64,000 nt of DNA from Haberlea rhodopensis (Eukaryota > Streptophyta > Magnoliopsida > Lamiales > Gesneriaceae), in NCBI GenBank assembly GCA_907163345.1, contig CAJQUN010000432.1, positions 310,001 to 374,000 of the forward strand, read 5' to 3'. The translations under genes were made by a program, and so were the position numbers. Positions within the stretch are counted from its first letter, which is position 1. Each line of letters starts with the position of its first letter. Below the pieces are notes generated by a model, which was not told where the DNA came from, ran no database searches, and was given only the letters and a program-made list of their open reading frames with translations. Below are positions 11,175 to 21,800 of this stretch, in pieces.

Positions 11175-12159
11175 ATCTCCCCATTTTTGATGATCACAAA
11201 ACTTGATAAACTCGTAAATGAAATATGCATGAAATATGAGTAAACAAGACTCCCATTTAACACATTCATAGCACATACAAGATTTACCAAGTAAAGCAAA
11301 AACTCTCCCCCTCAAAACATGCATGTATTTAAGCTTCAAGTTTATCACAAAATTCTCCCCCTTTTTGTGATAATCAAAAAACACAAAATTCAAATAAGCA
11401 TAGCACAAATATATGTTGACACATAGCCATATTTTAACAATTAGCACATGTTCCTCATCAAGCATGTAATAGCCATAACAAGCAAAAGATTAAATCATTG
11501 AGAGGAAGACCAACATGCGTTTAAGGCAATTAACAACAATGGATTCTAAATGTGTAAAGCGTGCATATGTTCAATAACGAATTCAAGCATTCATGCTTAA
11601 AAAACATTAATTTGCTCAATGCATCATTATAGACAATTGATAAGTTAATGAGAGTAAAATCATTTAGGCCATAGAAACAATAAAGTTATATGAAAATCTT
11701 AAGCCATATTTTTATAAACCTAGATTGAGCATCTAAACAATTAAAGCATGCTTAATCACATTTAATTAAGTTGCACATTTCATAGCCAAAGTGGACTCAT
11801 GGCACATCAAGATATTTACCATAATGAGATAAGCATAAATCATGCATTAAAACAATTTAAATATGCATATGCTAGGGGGAAATGCATTTTACTACCAGTA
11901 AATATTGAGCTTCATTATTTATTGGTCACAATTAATTTGTGCCAATGAAATTTTGAAATTGCTCTATATAATTAGCTCCCCCTAAATATGATATCATAAT
12001 AATGTACTTGAAATTCAATTTCTCAAAGATCACTTTCAAAGTAATTGAATTTCACCACATAATTATAACATTCAATTCAATGAATATTAACCAAGTAAAA
12101 GAGCTAATTATGCTATTATGATGCTCAAAATAAATTTACCTTTGATGCTATGAGTGAGT
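11175..12159 (-). other. Non-coding 3' part of element A internal region
   Basis: Nearly 1 kb separates the gag stop from the 3' LTR, where an autonomous Copia element would carry about 3.5 kb of pol. No pol motif is readable on either strand. Read on the minus strand it has three purine runs of the polypurine type: next to the LTR (11175-11188), near 11306-11314, and near 11353-11365 (aaaaagggggaga). A further short G run lies near 11875. Confidence 0.6.
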
Positions 12160-13782
12160 TCATATCATTGGTCCTTTACATCGTGCTTCCTCTATTGTGG
12201 TGTATAAGATGATTTCCTCCCTTGAGGTGCTAGTGCCTTCATCCTCTCTCCCTTTGTTGTTCCTATAAAACAAATTTTTGATTGGAGGTTCTTTGGTACC
12301 CATCTGATTTTTGGGTCCTTGCGGGTTAGCTTTCATCGGTGCTTTTGGAATCCATTTCCACCTCTTGTTTGGTTGGTATTGATTTTTAACAAATCTACAT
12401 TTGTTTCTTATATGACCAACCTTGCAACAATAAGTGCAAGTAGGGGAATTATGCTTAGCTTTAGCCAACAAGCTTGTAAAAGTTTTAGATTTGCTTGAAA
12501 AGCCTAGTCCGGCTTTATCGACGCTATATCGTTGCAAGCCAAGCAATTCTTCCAATTTTAAACTACTTTCACTAAACTTGCAAAATGATTTCTTCAAAGA
12601 ATTTAATTCATTTTTCAATGAATTATTTTCTTCATCTCTCTTGGCTAACTCAAGTTTGAGCAATTTGTTACTCATCTTGGTTTTGCCAAGAACATCAATA
12701 AGCTCATTATATGTTTCTAATAACTCATCAAAAGATGGTACCTCATCGTCGCTTTCCTCTTCTTCGTCATTTACGTCATCTTTGGCCATGGGAGAAAGGT
12801 TTGTTGCTTCTTCTTCATCGGAGTCACTATCACTCCATGTGGCCATTAGAGCTTTCTTCTTCCCTTTATCCTCATTCTTCTTCCTAGGACATTCATTAGC
12901 ATAATGACATTTATATTGACAATTATAACATGTTACCTCTTGTTTGGAATCATGTTTGGTGGCACCGGAGGTCTTTGGCTTGTTGTATTTGTTGTAGAAT
13001 TTCTTGAACTTTCTTGTGAACAAAATCATCTCTTCATCATCTTCATCATCGGATTGTTCTTTCCTCCCGACCAAGGCTATCCCCTTTCTTATGGATCTAT
13101 CTTCCTCCTTTACTCCCTTCCGGGTTGACACCTCAAGCTCATGGGTCACAAATGTACCATGAAATTCATCAAGATCATATGATGCACTATCTCCTTTGTT
13201 GGATTCAATGATAGCCGCCCTCTTGGCATCTCATTCTTGTGGTAAGGCTCTAAGGGATCTTCTCCATATTTGCTTTGGAGGATACTTTTCTCCAAGTTGG
13301 GCAAGCTCATTGATGATTTGAGTGAGCCTTCTAAACATTGAATCAATGTTTTCTCCGGACTCCATCTCAAAGGTTTCATACTTGAGTTGCAATAGATCTA
13401 TCTTTGTCTCCTTCATTTGGTTTGTGCCCTCATGACAAATTTGTAATTTATCCCAAATTTCTTTTGCAGTTGAGCACATCGAGATCCGGTTGTACTCCTT
13501 CATGTCTAAAGCACAATGCAAAATATTAATAGCTTTAGCATTTTGAGAAATTAAAATCATATCCGCCCTTGTAAAGTCGTACATTTCTTTGGGAACATTC
13601 ATTCCCTCAACTTCCTTTAAAGGAATATGTGGACCTTTTACAATTATCTTCTATAGGTAGTAATCTACGGATTGAATATATAGAGAAATTATATTCTTCC
13701 AATATCCGTAGTTATCTCCCGTGAAGAGCGGAGGACGATTGGTCGATTGACCTTGAGCAAACTCATTTGCTAGATTAGCCAC
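12160..13782 (-). pseudogene. Element A gag (Copia type, two nonsense codons)
   Basis: One minus-strand frame runs from about 13782 to the stop at 12160, about 540 codons. The start appears to be GTG where an ATG would be expected (GTG then ANLANEFAQGQ). The frame has PLFTGDNYGYWK, then the UBN2-type gag core with CSTAKEIWDKL and GENIDSMFRRL. Two CCHC zinc knuckles follow: CYNCQYKCHYANEC, and CTYCCKVGHIRNKC nearer the end. An acidic stretch and a coiled-coil-prone part lie between the knuckles. Two in-frame stops, at 13651-13653 and 13231-13233, both sit where tryptophan is expected. No frameshift is needed, so decay is by point changes only. It would form the particle shell and bind RNA. Confidence 0.85.
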
Positions 13783-13813
13783 AGACAATTTTGATTTAAA
13801 AACAAAAATCAAA

Positions 13814-13827
13814 TGGCTCTAATACCA
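13814..13827 (-). other. Element A primer-binding site
   Basis: On the minus strand this reads tggtattagagcca, one base different from the standard tRNA-iMet complement tggtatcagagcca. It begins two bases inside the right (5') LTR boundary at 13830. This fixes the orientation of the element. Confidence 0.85.
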
Positions 13828-13829
13828 CT

Positions 13830-15048
13830 TGTTGGAACCGAAGAGGGGGTGAATGAGGTTCTTTTGCTACTTTAGCATTTTAAAATGATTTTGCAAAAAG
13901 TCGAGTTTGCGCTACGGAAGACTTGATGTCAATCGACAAATAAACAATATGAAGAAATAAATAAATGCGTAAAGTAAATAAAGCGATAAACGACACAAAT
14001 ATTTGTTATAGAAGTTCGGCGATGAATCGCCTACGTCTCCTCTTCAGGGGAAAGAAAACGTCCAACCGAGATTCCACTAAAACAACTTTGATCTTGGCCT
14101 TAAGGGCTCCAAGTTAGCCACAACACACTCTTCACGAGTCTTCTTGGCCTTAAAGGCTCCAATGATAGCCACACACAAACTCTTCACGAGTTACCAACAC
14201 TCTTCACGAGTCTTGTTGGCCTTAAGGGCTCCAAGGATAGCCACAACCTTGCACCAACTTCACTTGTTGATGTCTTATACAATTTTCAACTTGCGTCGGT
14301 GTTGGAGGACCTTACAATAAATCAAATAACACCTTCACGGTGTACCAACACGAAGAATCAAAAGACCTCTCACAAGAAATAAATTACAAACTCCAATACA
14401 ACACAAATGTATGAAGTTTGCAATGCTAGAATGATTTTGATTGAGCAAAGCTTTCTTGTAGTGTACCCTCTTGTTTCTTGTCTTCAAAATGCTCCAAAAC
14501 ATCCATATTTATAGTGTAGAAGGCCCCCAAGGCTCCTACTAGCCGTTGCTACACTTAAGGCTTGAATCACTCCAAGATCGCCTCGGACATCGCCTCGGGC
14601 GATCACCATCACCACGTTCTAACGGTTAAATCTGGCACATATCGCCTCAGGCATTCCTTGCATCACCTGGGGCGATCACCCTTTGAAAATTTGTCGTAGG
14701 TAAGCTTCTGGATTGCCTGGGGCGACCATGCCATCGCCTGGGCCGATCTGGATCGCCAGGCGTGCAGCGTGCCATCGCCTGGGTCGATGGTGCGTGGCGT
14801 TGGCACGAGTGGCTCGGATAGCCTGAGGTGATGGCCCGGATCGCCTGAAACTATCTGCCAGATTTCAACACTCTCAAACTTTGCACTTTTCGACCATCTT
14901 AAGCTCGTTTGTGGGAAAAGTGGTAAACATGAAAGTTGTATCCCTTCCTCTTAGCTAGGTGTGGACAATCATTCATTGCATTTCATTAAGGTATGAAGAA
15001 GGTATGCCCAAAATGCTACAGCCCCTCAAACCTTGCTACAATCTGCCC
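13830..15048 (-). repeat. Element A right (5') LTR, truncated
   Basis: It matches 66-984 plus 10348-10669 in order, without the Ty3 insertion, and so shows the empty site. Homology stops after aatctgc (about 15048). From there the sequence is the Athila-type element. About 505 bases of LTR and the right target duplicate are missing. Confidence 0.85.
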
Positions 15049-15247
15049 CTACTCGAATACGTACAATCCAGGGCCGAGGAACTATCCCCAACCACCACCG
15101 GGGTATGCACCAAAGCCAAGCATGGAGGAGCTACTGACCAAGTTCATATCGTCAGCTGAAACAAGGATGACCAATCAAGAGGTGTCGATAAAGAACTTGG
15201 AAGTCCAAGTGGGACAATTAGCAAAAATCGTAGTCGGACGAGCATAA
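15049..15247 (+). pseudogene. Athila-type gag C-terminal fragment
   Basis: It contains NPGPRNYPQPPPGYAP, then MEELLTKFISSAETRM and NLEVQVGQLAKIV. This is the conserved segment near the end of gag in plant Athila/Tat elements. The open frame extends left to an ATG at 14993, but that part is element A LTR sequence, so the apparent start is an artefact of the junction. The frame stops at 15245-15247. Remnants of the rest of gag may lie between here and 15519. Confidence 0.7.
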
Positions 15248-15518
15248 AGATCACTATCTAGTGACACTGAGACAAACCCTAGGGAGCAAGTCCATGCCAT
15301 CACATTGAGGAGCGGAAAGGAGGTCACTGAGAAAAAAAGATGTACAACTTGAGTTAAAAGGCGAGGCAGACATCAAACAATAAGAGGTGCAAACACGCGA
15401 CAAAGGTAAGTCTACTAAGACCTCTACACCCATCACATCACCTACTAAGGTAGATATCCCACTCTCATTCCCCGCTGCATATAAGGGAGCAAAGAGCTAA
15501 ATTTGATAGATTTTAGAT

Positions 15519-16448
15519 TTGATTAAGAATCTCGAAATTGAGATGCATTTCATTGATGCTATACGGCACATGCCAAATTATGCTAAGTTTTTCAATGAGA
15601 TTCTGTCAAAAAAGTGGAAATCGGGAGAGTATGAGATGATAAACTTAACTGAGGAGTGCTCCGCTATCATTCAAAATGATTCACCTCCAAAGTTAAAGGA
15701 TCCAGGGAGTTTCACTATACCTTCCAAAATAAATTCTATATCTTTTAAGAAATCCTTATGTGATTTGGGTGCAAGTGTGAATTTAATGCATTTGTCTGTC
15801 TACATGAAACTGGGCTTAGGAGAGCTAAAACCGATCAATGTGTCATTGCAGATGGCGGACAAGTCCATCAAGTATCCTCAAGGGATAGTTGAGGATCTAC
15901 CACTAAAAGTCGACAAATTCACCCTTTCGATGGATTTCATTGTGTTGGACATGAAGGAAGATGCTGACATGCCTTTGATCCTAGGAAGGCCATTCCTTGC
16001 AACTGGAATAGCATTGATTGACGTCCAAGGAGGGAAGTTGATCCTCCGTGTAGGTGAGGATCAAGTCGTCTTTGATATGCTCAACACTTTGAACACTCCA
16101 CGCACTGAGCACCGATGTTTTAATATCAATATCATTGATACATTATCTATTGATGCGATGCAGGTTAAGAGCAAGACGAAGTTGGAAGTCACATCGAATA
16201 TCCATCAAAAAGGGATCAAATTCTATAAGGGGGACTTGGTGTTAATGAATCAAGCCAAGATGCGACTATTCCCATGGAAGTCAGACTCCCCATGGGCTGA
16301 TCCTTTCAAAGTTGTCGATGTTCTACCATGCGACTCTATTAATCTAAGTGATGACCAAGGGGCGCTATTCACGGTCAATGAAAAGTTGTTACGACACTAC
16401 AACAAGGATGACGGGAAATCATCCCCCACTGCCCCTGGCAGCACTTGA
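15519..16448 (+). CDS. Protease to integrase-tail fusion ORF of a deleted Athila-type element
   Basis: This is an uninterrupted 309-residue frame. Residues 1-60 carry the segment before protease (MPNYAKFFNEILSKK, EECSAIIQN). The retropepsin domain follows, with active-site DLGAS (near residue 88), MADKSIKYPQGIVED, and LILGRPFLAT (near 163). After about residue 215 the text changes abruptly to the end of integrase (KGDLVLMNQAKMRLFPWKSDSPWADPFKV and LFTVNEKLLRHYN, about 240-295). RT, RNase H and the integrase core have been removed, yet the two parts stay in frame. It may be a chance in-frame deletion or a maintained non-autonomous product. The nearby gag fragment suggests the former or a partial copy. 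Confidence 0.72.
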   Translation: MIKNLEIEMHFIDAIRHMPNYAKFFNEILSKKWKSGEYEMINLTEECSAIIQNDSPPKLKDPGSFTIPSKINSISFKKSLCDLGASVNLMHLSVYMKLGLGELKPINVSLQMADKSIKYPQGIVEDLPLKVDKFTLSMDFIVLDMKEDADMPLILGRPFLATGIALIDVQGGKLILRVGEDQVVFDMLNTLNTPRTEHRCFNINIIDTLSIDAMQVKSKTKLEVTSNIHQKGIKFYKGDLVLMNQAKMRLFPWKSDSPWADPFKVVDVLPCDSINLSDDQGALFTVNEKLLRHYNKDDGKSSPTAPGST

Positions 16449-16712
16449 GCTTATATGGTAAAAAGTCCAGCTTGAGACTATAAATCAAGAACTTTTTTCT
16501 TATCCTTAGCTTTGTTTTTGTTTGTTTTTGCTTTTGTTTTTGATTTGGGATGAGACTCCATGCGTGTTGTGATATGCTCCAACACTATACCCCATGAGCT
16601 GACGAGGAATTGGACGACGATTACTGACGGTCGTTGTCAAAGGTAAATGTTTTGTCTTATTTTCCATGCCTATTACATTGAGGACAATGCATAAATTAAG
16701 TTTTGGGGAGTG

Positions 16713-18835
16713 CATTATTGTGTCATGCTTTTTCTTTGGAATTGTATCGTTCTTTGAGCACCAACAAAAAAATTTTCTTGAAAATGAGTTCAGTTAGAGG
16801 GAAAAGAATGAATCATAGTAGTGGTCTTTATTGCATGATGAGTCTCACTATGCATGTAAACTTGAGTTTTGGTACTTGTAAGACTTGTTGTGAATATCTT
16901 GTTTTGAGTTAGCACATCAAAAATGAGGAATATTTTGAGCACATTTGAGTCATAATCTTGTGAATTGCATTTGGAGTAGTAAAAATCTTTGTGAATTTGA
17001 TGAATTGTTGTTGAGCATCTTAGAATACCTTAGAAACTATTTGATGACACTTTGAGGCAAAATTTTATAGTTATGAACTGGACTTGGAAATGATTTAGGT
17101 GATCTTTGGACCGTTTGAGCCTTTCAAGCTTACCATGATATATATATCAATCTCTAGTATCCCATTTTGAGCCTAATTGAAAAAGAATGGAGTACGTGTA
17201 ACATACTATTAGCCCCCATTCAACAAATTTTTTAGGCAACTTGATCGCTTTTATTTTAAACAATTAATTCCAATCTAGCGATTTTAGACCGCAAGTGCAC
17301 GGTGTCAAGTTTTAGTATAAATAGGAAGATACGGATTGTCGAACCCACAGGGACTAACAAGCAATTACCAAATAAGATTTCTTTTAACTATATTTAACCT
17401 ACAATAGTTAATTTATAATTAACAACTAATTAATTAAAATAAACTACTAATCCAACCAAGTCAATAAAAGTAAACGAGAAAAATCCACTAGAGAAGATTA
17501 TCGAAACTTTGGCTCACCAATGCAATTCCCTACAATTCTCGATTGAATATTTAAATATTTCTAAGGTGACGAGTTCTCCCAATTTATCTAATACACTCTC
17601 TCGAGCTATATTAAACCTAACACCGAATTGCAGTAAGTAACTCTCGTTCACTTATTTAACAATTCAATGTTGCATAAGATCCATGAAAACTCCTAGCTTT
17701 CAATTATAGATATCTATGGCTATCACGCATGTATTTGACGTCATCTCTCGATCTCGGTCTGAAATCCATGGTATGAGTTATTAATTCAGTATCATAAAAT
17801 CATCTCTCGATCTCAGTACCTCTAAATTTTTGAAATCCAAGATATCGATATTCAATCCGTATGGATTGATCAGATCTACCTGAGATTGTTCGTATGGTGT
17901 TTGATGTATATCTGACCTTCAGGAACGGCTCCTTGTCTCAACTGGGGGATCTTAAACTGCTCCTGTTGTAAAGTCTCCACTGTGTTGCATGTTTTAATCT
18001 CCTGGTGGTGGCTTGTGTGACCCAAGACTTTCATTCTCGTTCATCGTTAAGCTCACGAGATTTAGTCATGCAATGACTTGGCAAGATCGTGTAGATCTTC
18101 TACGTTCAATCTATACATTACTTCTTGGGAAGTATAGGTTCTCCTCGTATGACTGCAATCATCTTTTCAATGTCGGTCAGTGGTCTTTGGACCTCCCCGG
18201 TTTTCCCTTTTTTTATGTAAAAGGGGTTATGTTCGATAGGATGGTGGTAACCATCATTCTTTTCTTACTTCCTGAAGAACTTGGTCGTGACTCCAACTCC
18301 TTCCTTGACTCGGGTTTGATTTCATGAAAGGTTGATTCTCCATCGTGTTCTTCTGGTCAGGATCCTGTTGGCTTGTTCAGAGAAATTTTAGGTATAGGGA
18401 TTTTACTTGAATTTACCTTTCTATTAAAAACAATAAAAATACAAATAAAAAAATTTATTTATATATTTAGATATCGTTTCCTATTCACACGGATTCGGTG
18501 GAACTACAAATCCTAAGATCCAAAGAATATGGGCTCCACTTGCTCCGGCTTTTGTCCGATAACTCACGAGGCATATAAAATTGTTGAAGGATGTACTAAG
18601 CCGATCATTGGCATTCGGGCAGAACCATTAGGACTCTGCTATAAGGAAGCAATCCACAATTGCACAATTATATTTGAAGTGACAACTTAATACTATGAGA
18701 TGTCAATCCTCGTTTATAAACAAAGAAACATGAAATAAATTAGAAGATGGTAGAAGGCCACTTGCTTTGACAGTTTGCTCAAATGAATATTCTACAACAC
18801 TCAAAAATTGAAAGAGAACTTGACAAAAGACTAAA
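16713..18835. other. Degenerate, probably retroelement-derived region
   Basis: No gene is recognised. Near 17278-17375 is a stretch (accgcaagtgcacggtgtc, then cgaacccacaggga) of a kind common in long plant Ty3 elements near LTR ends. An open frame at 18013-18327 has no recognisable domain. The region borders the 3' end of the pseudouridine synthase gene. Confidence 0.4.
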
Positions 18836-21800
18836 TCAGTCCAGAGAAGCCCAACCGGGATATGAGCACTCGTAACTCCAGCCAGGGCCAGAATATCTAA
18901 CACAGTGCAGCCACAAACCCTCTTCACGCCCATCATATCTGCATTCAAAGAAACTAGGCTTATTTTGTGTTATCAGCATACTTTTGAGAAACAATTCTGA
19001 AACAACAGAGTAAACTCAAAAATGTCAGCATATGATTGAATCCAAACAGTAGATGATCAAATGATGGATACTTAAATAGTCATAAAGCACCATAGAAGTG
19101 CTTACCAGTACACCAAATGAAAAGTACATTAAAACAGGCTTCCCTTTCATGTTTTCAACTTTAAATGAGAAGCCGAACATGAAACCAGATGTGATATTTT
19201 AACCATATTTGTATTTACATGGATTAATATTACACTAAATTGTATATGCATACAATGCAATCAGTGACCCGAACCATCAAAAACAAAGTTTTTTTCAATT
19301 AAACATGCTTTGACAGTTCGAGCACATAACATAATTTAAAGAAAATTTCAGCATTTCTAACAGTATCAGGCTCTGTCTTCGAGCGCTGATTCTGGAGAGA
19401 TCACAAGCTTTCATTCATATCCTTCAATAGTTTTCTTACATTCATCTGTTTTTCAAAAAGGTTTACTTTATTTGAAAATGTTTCGCCATGTTCAATGATA
19501 TAAACTTAAACAGATGAGCACAGAAATTCTTCAATCAATAATTTAGTGAAAAATATATCAAATCACATTCATCTTACTGTCAACAAAGATTTCTCACCCT
19601 TCAGGTCCCAAATTAGGACAATTAGTACACATAGGATCGATGCTGAAATCTTCAATCGGAACATCTGTAGGGTTAGGCACATGAATCTCACAATGATTAG
19701 GTTCTAGGGAGAACCCTGACATAGCTGCAGCTCTGTCTGCACTCAATCCTTCAACAGAAGGATGATTAACAGACTCCAGAAGGTATAACATGTCATTAGC
19801 TATAGGATGCCCCATAAATTGCAAATGGACACGAATCTGTAAGAAAGAGGACTTCTTTTAGAACTCTGTGAAAAAGAGGTTCAATTCATAAAAAAAATAT
19901 TAACAATTTAAAGATAAATCTTATGCTTGTTCCAAGACTAAGCCAGATACGTTGCCAGTGCCTGTCATGCCATCAATGAACAGAGTGGTCTTTTAAGTAA
20001 CAGAATCAATCAATCAATCAAGCCTTTATCCCACTACGTGGTATCAACTATATGGATCCTCTCGATTTATATATAAAAAATTAGTCAGTTTTTTACGTTA
20101 GCTGGCTACCTAATGCAATCCTATTCTTTTACCCGAGCTTGAGACCGGCAATGGTGGACTTTTAAGTTACAGAACAGGAAAAAAAAAACACAACAAAAGC
20201 AACAAAATTTAAAGAAAACAAACCAAGAATACAAAATTCTCTAGATAGGCAATCAAATGGCAAGACTGTTGGACTAATTATATGCCAAAAAGAAAAAGGT
20301 ATTTGCATTAATAGTGATATTCACAAAAGCCAACATAACAGTCACCTGATGGGTCCTGCCAGTGACTGGTTCGCAGGAAACAATACTGTGAGTTCCATTA
20401 GTGCTGATTCTGGTGAATTTAGTACAAGCAGCCTTCCCTTTTGAAGGAATTTTACAGTTTTGACCATCCACCTGCATAGTGCTTTTGACATTGAACAAGA
20501 GAAACTAGAACTAGCACGCAACTGAATAAATAGAAAGACATCTGACAATTTGTCAAACAATGATACACCTGAAACTTACAGGACAAAAGGCAAGATTGTA
20601 TTCTAGACTACAAGAAAGAAAGAGATGAAAGAAATCCAAAGAAAAAAAAAAAGCTAAGGTAATCATATTGCTTAGTTGATAAACTAAGAGGAAAAATAAA
20701 AAAATACAAGCAGGGAATCACAACTGCAATCCCAAAAATAGAAAGTAAAACAAACCCAGGAATATTTACTAGTGAGCAAATTTGTTGTAGCCAACTAGTA
20801 TGAACAACACTACTCGACAAAAGACGGAAACAGGTTTAATTAGCACCCAAATGGACCAAATACTGAGATCTAATTCCTGTATTGTCACAGTAATAGTTCT
20901 TGATGAGGCAATCCGAATTGAGATTCCAAATACAAGAGTTTGAAAGTTATAAAAAAGAACAAGAGCAAGTTGCACCAAATGGAAATTCTTACCTCCACTG
21001 TGCTCTTTCCTTCTCGAGCATTGTAATTTATCCTCGCATTGACAACTTGCTGCAAAGAAACGATGGTACGATGAAGTCCAAGAATCATCAAGAGTACTAA
21101 ATTGGATAAGAATGAAATGTCATTGAAGCACTTACGATCCAAACTCAAAAATAGGAATGAAAACATGTTACCACAATAAGTACCTCATTTTCAGGAAATA
21201 CATCCTATTACTCTTGCAATATACTCTTTCTTCACCACTCCGGATTCAATCTGAAAATGTTAGTCAAGAAAGCATTGAAATAATCAATTTATGTTTCTCA
21301 ATACTTTTGGTCGTTCAGGCAGTTAATTGGTTGGAATCTTGACATGCTGCACACAAGTAATAAAAAAAACTAAAATCAACAAAATTTTAAAAAAACATGA
21401 TATTTTTTCACGTGTATATGTAAAGTTTGTCAATCCATTTCAGATAGACTGAAGAGTGAGAAAGTTCCGAGATGGGAAAAGGGAAAACCACGTGGAACAC
21501 TACCTATGAATAATGTGGTGATCCACGAATTCTAGAATTTGGATTTTAAGGACTAGCTTTTATAATCTGGCAGACGCAAATAAGTCCAAATGATAGTCAC
21601 CTGTTGCCGGAATATGTCAGCCTTGGAAGCATTTCTCGCAAGGATAAGAAGTCCCGAGACCAAACGATCTAATCTATGGATTGCTAAAATTTGTGTCAAG
21701 GAATATGCGTGGTTTTAGGCATTTATGATGCAGAGAAACATAAAACACAGTTTTACAGGAAGCTTCTTAAATGGGTAGAGGCGATGCAATGATACTCGTA

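Larger units (their letters stand above)
66..15048 (-). mobile_element. Element A: gag-only Copia-type LTR retrotransposon, interrupted by a Ty3 element
   Basis: Related LTR copies start with tgttgg at 66 and at 13830. A primer-binding site complementary to initiator tRNA-Met lies next to the right copy, and a polypurine tract lies next to the inner end of the left copy, so the element runs right to left. The internal domain (11175-13829) is only about 2.65 kb. It encodes a Copia gag (12160-13782) and then about 1 kb of non-coding DNA; no protease, integrase, RT or RNase H can be read. A 9.36-kb Ty3 element sits in the left LTR at 985-10342. This layout matches non-autonomous gag-only elements (TR-GAG type), which would need pol from a relative. 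That dependence is inferred; the lack of pol is read directly. Confidence 0.8.
15049..16712 (+). mobile_element. Deleted Athila-type Ty3 element fragment
   Basis: Starting right at the truncated Copia LTR is the end of an Athila-type gag. An open frame of protease plus integrase tail follows, then a purine-rich tract (16698-16712) of the kind found downstream of pol in this group. RT, RNase H and the integrase core are absent. The 5' LTR and gag start are absent too. The right limit is uncertain: related 3' sequence may continue to about 17400. Confidence 0.72.

Noticed and set aside
14993..15050. ATG at 14993 as start of the Athila gag
   Set aside because: This part is element A LTR, shown by its match to 10614-10669. 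The start is created by the junction.
18013..18327. 104-residue plus-strand frame
   Set aside because: No domain, start context or exon support; it sits in degenerate repeat DNA.
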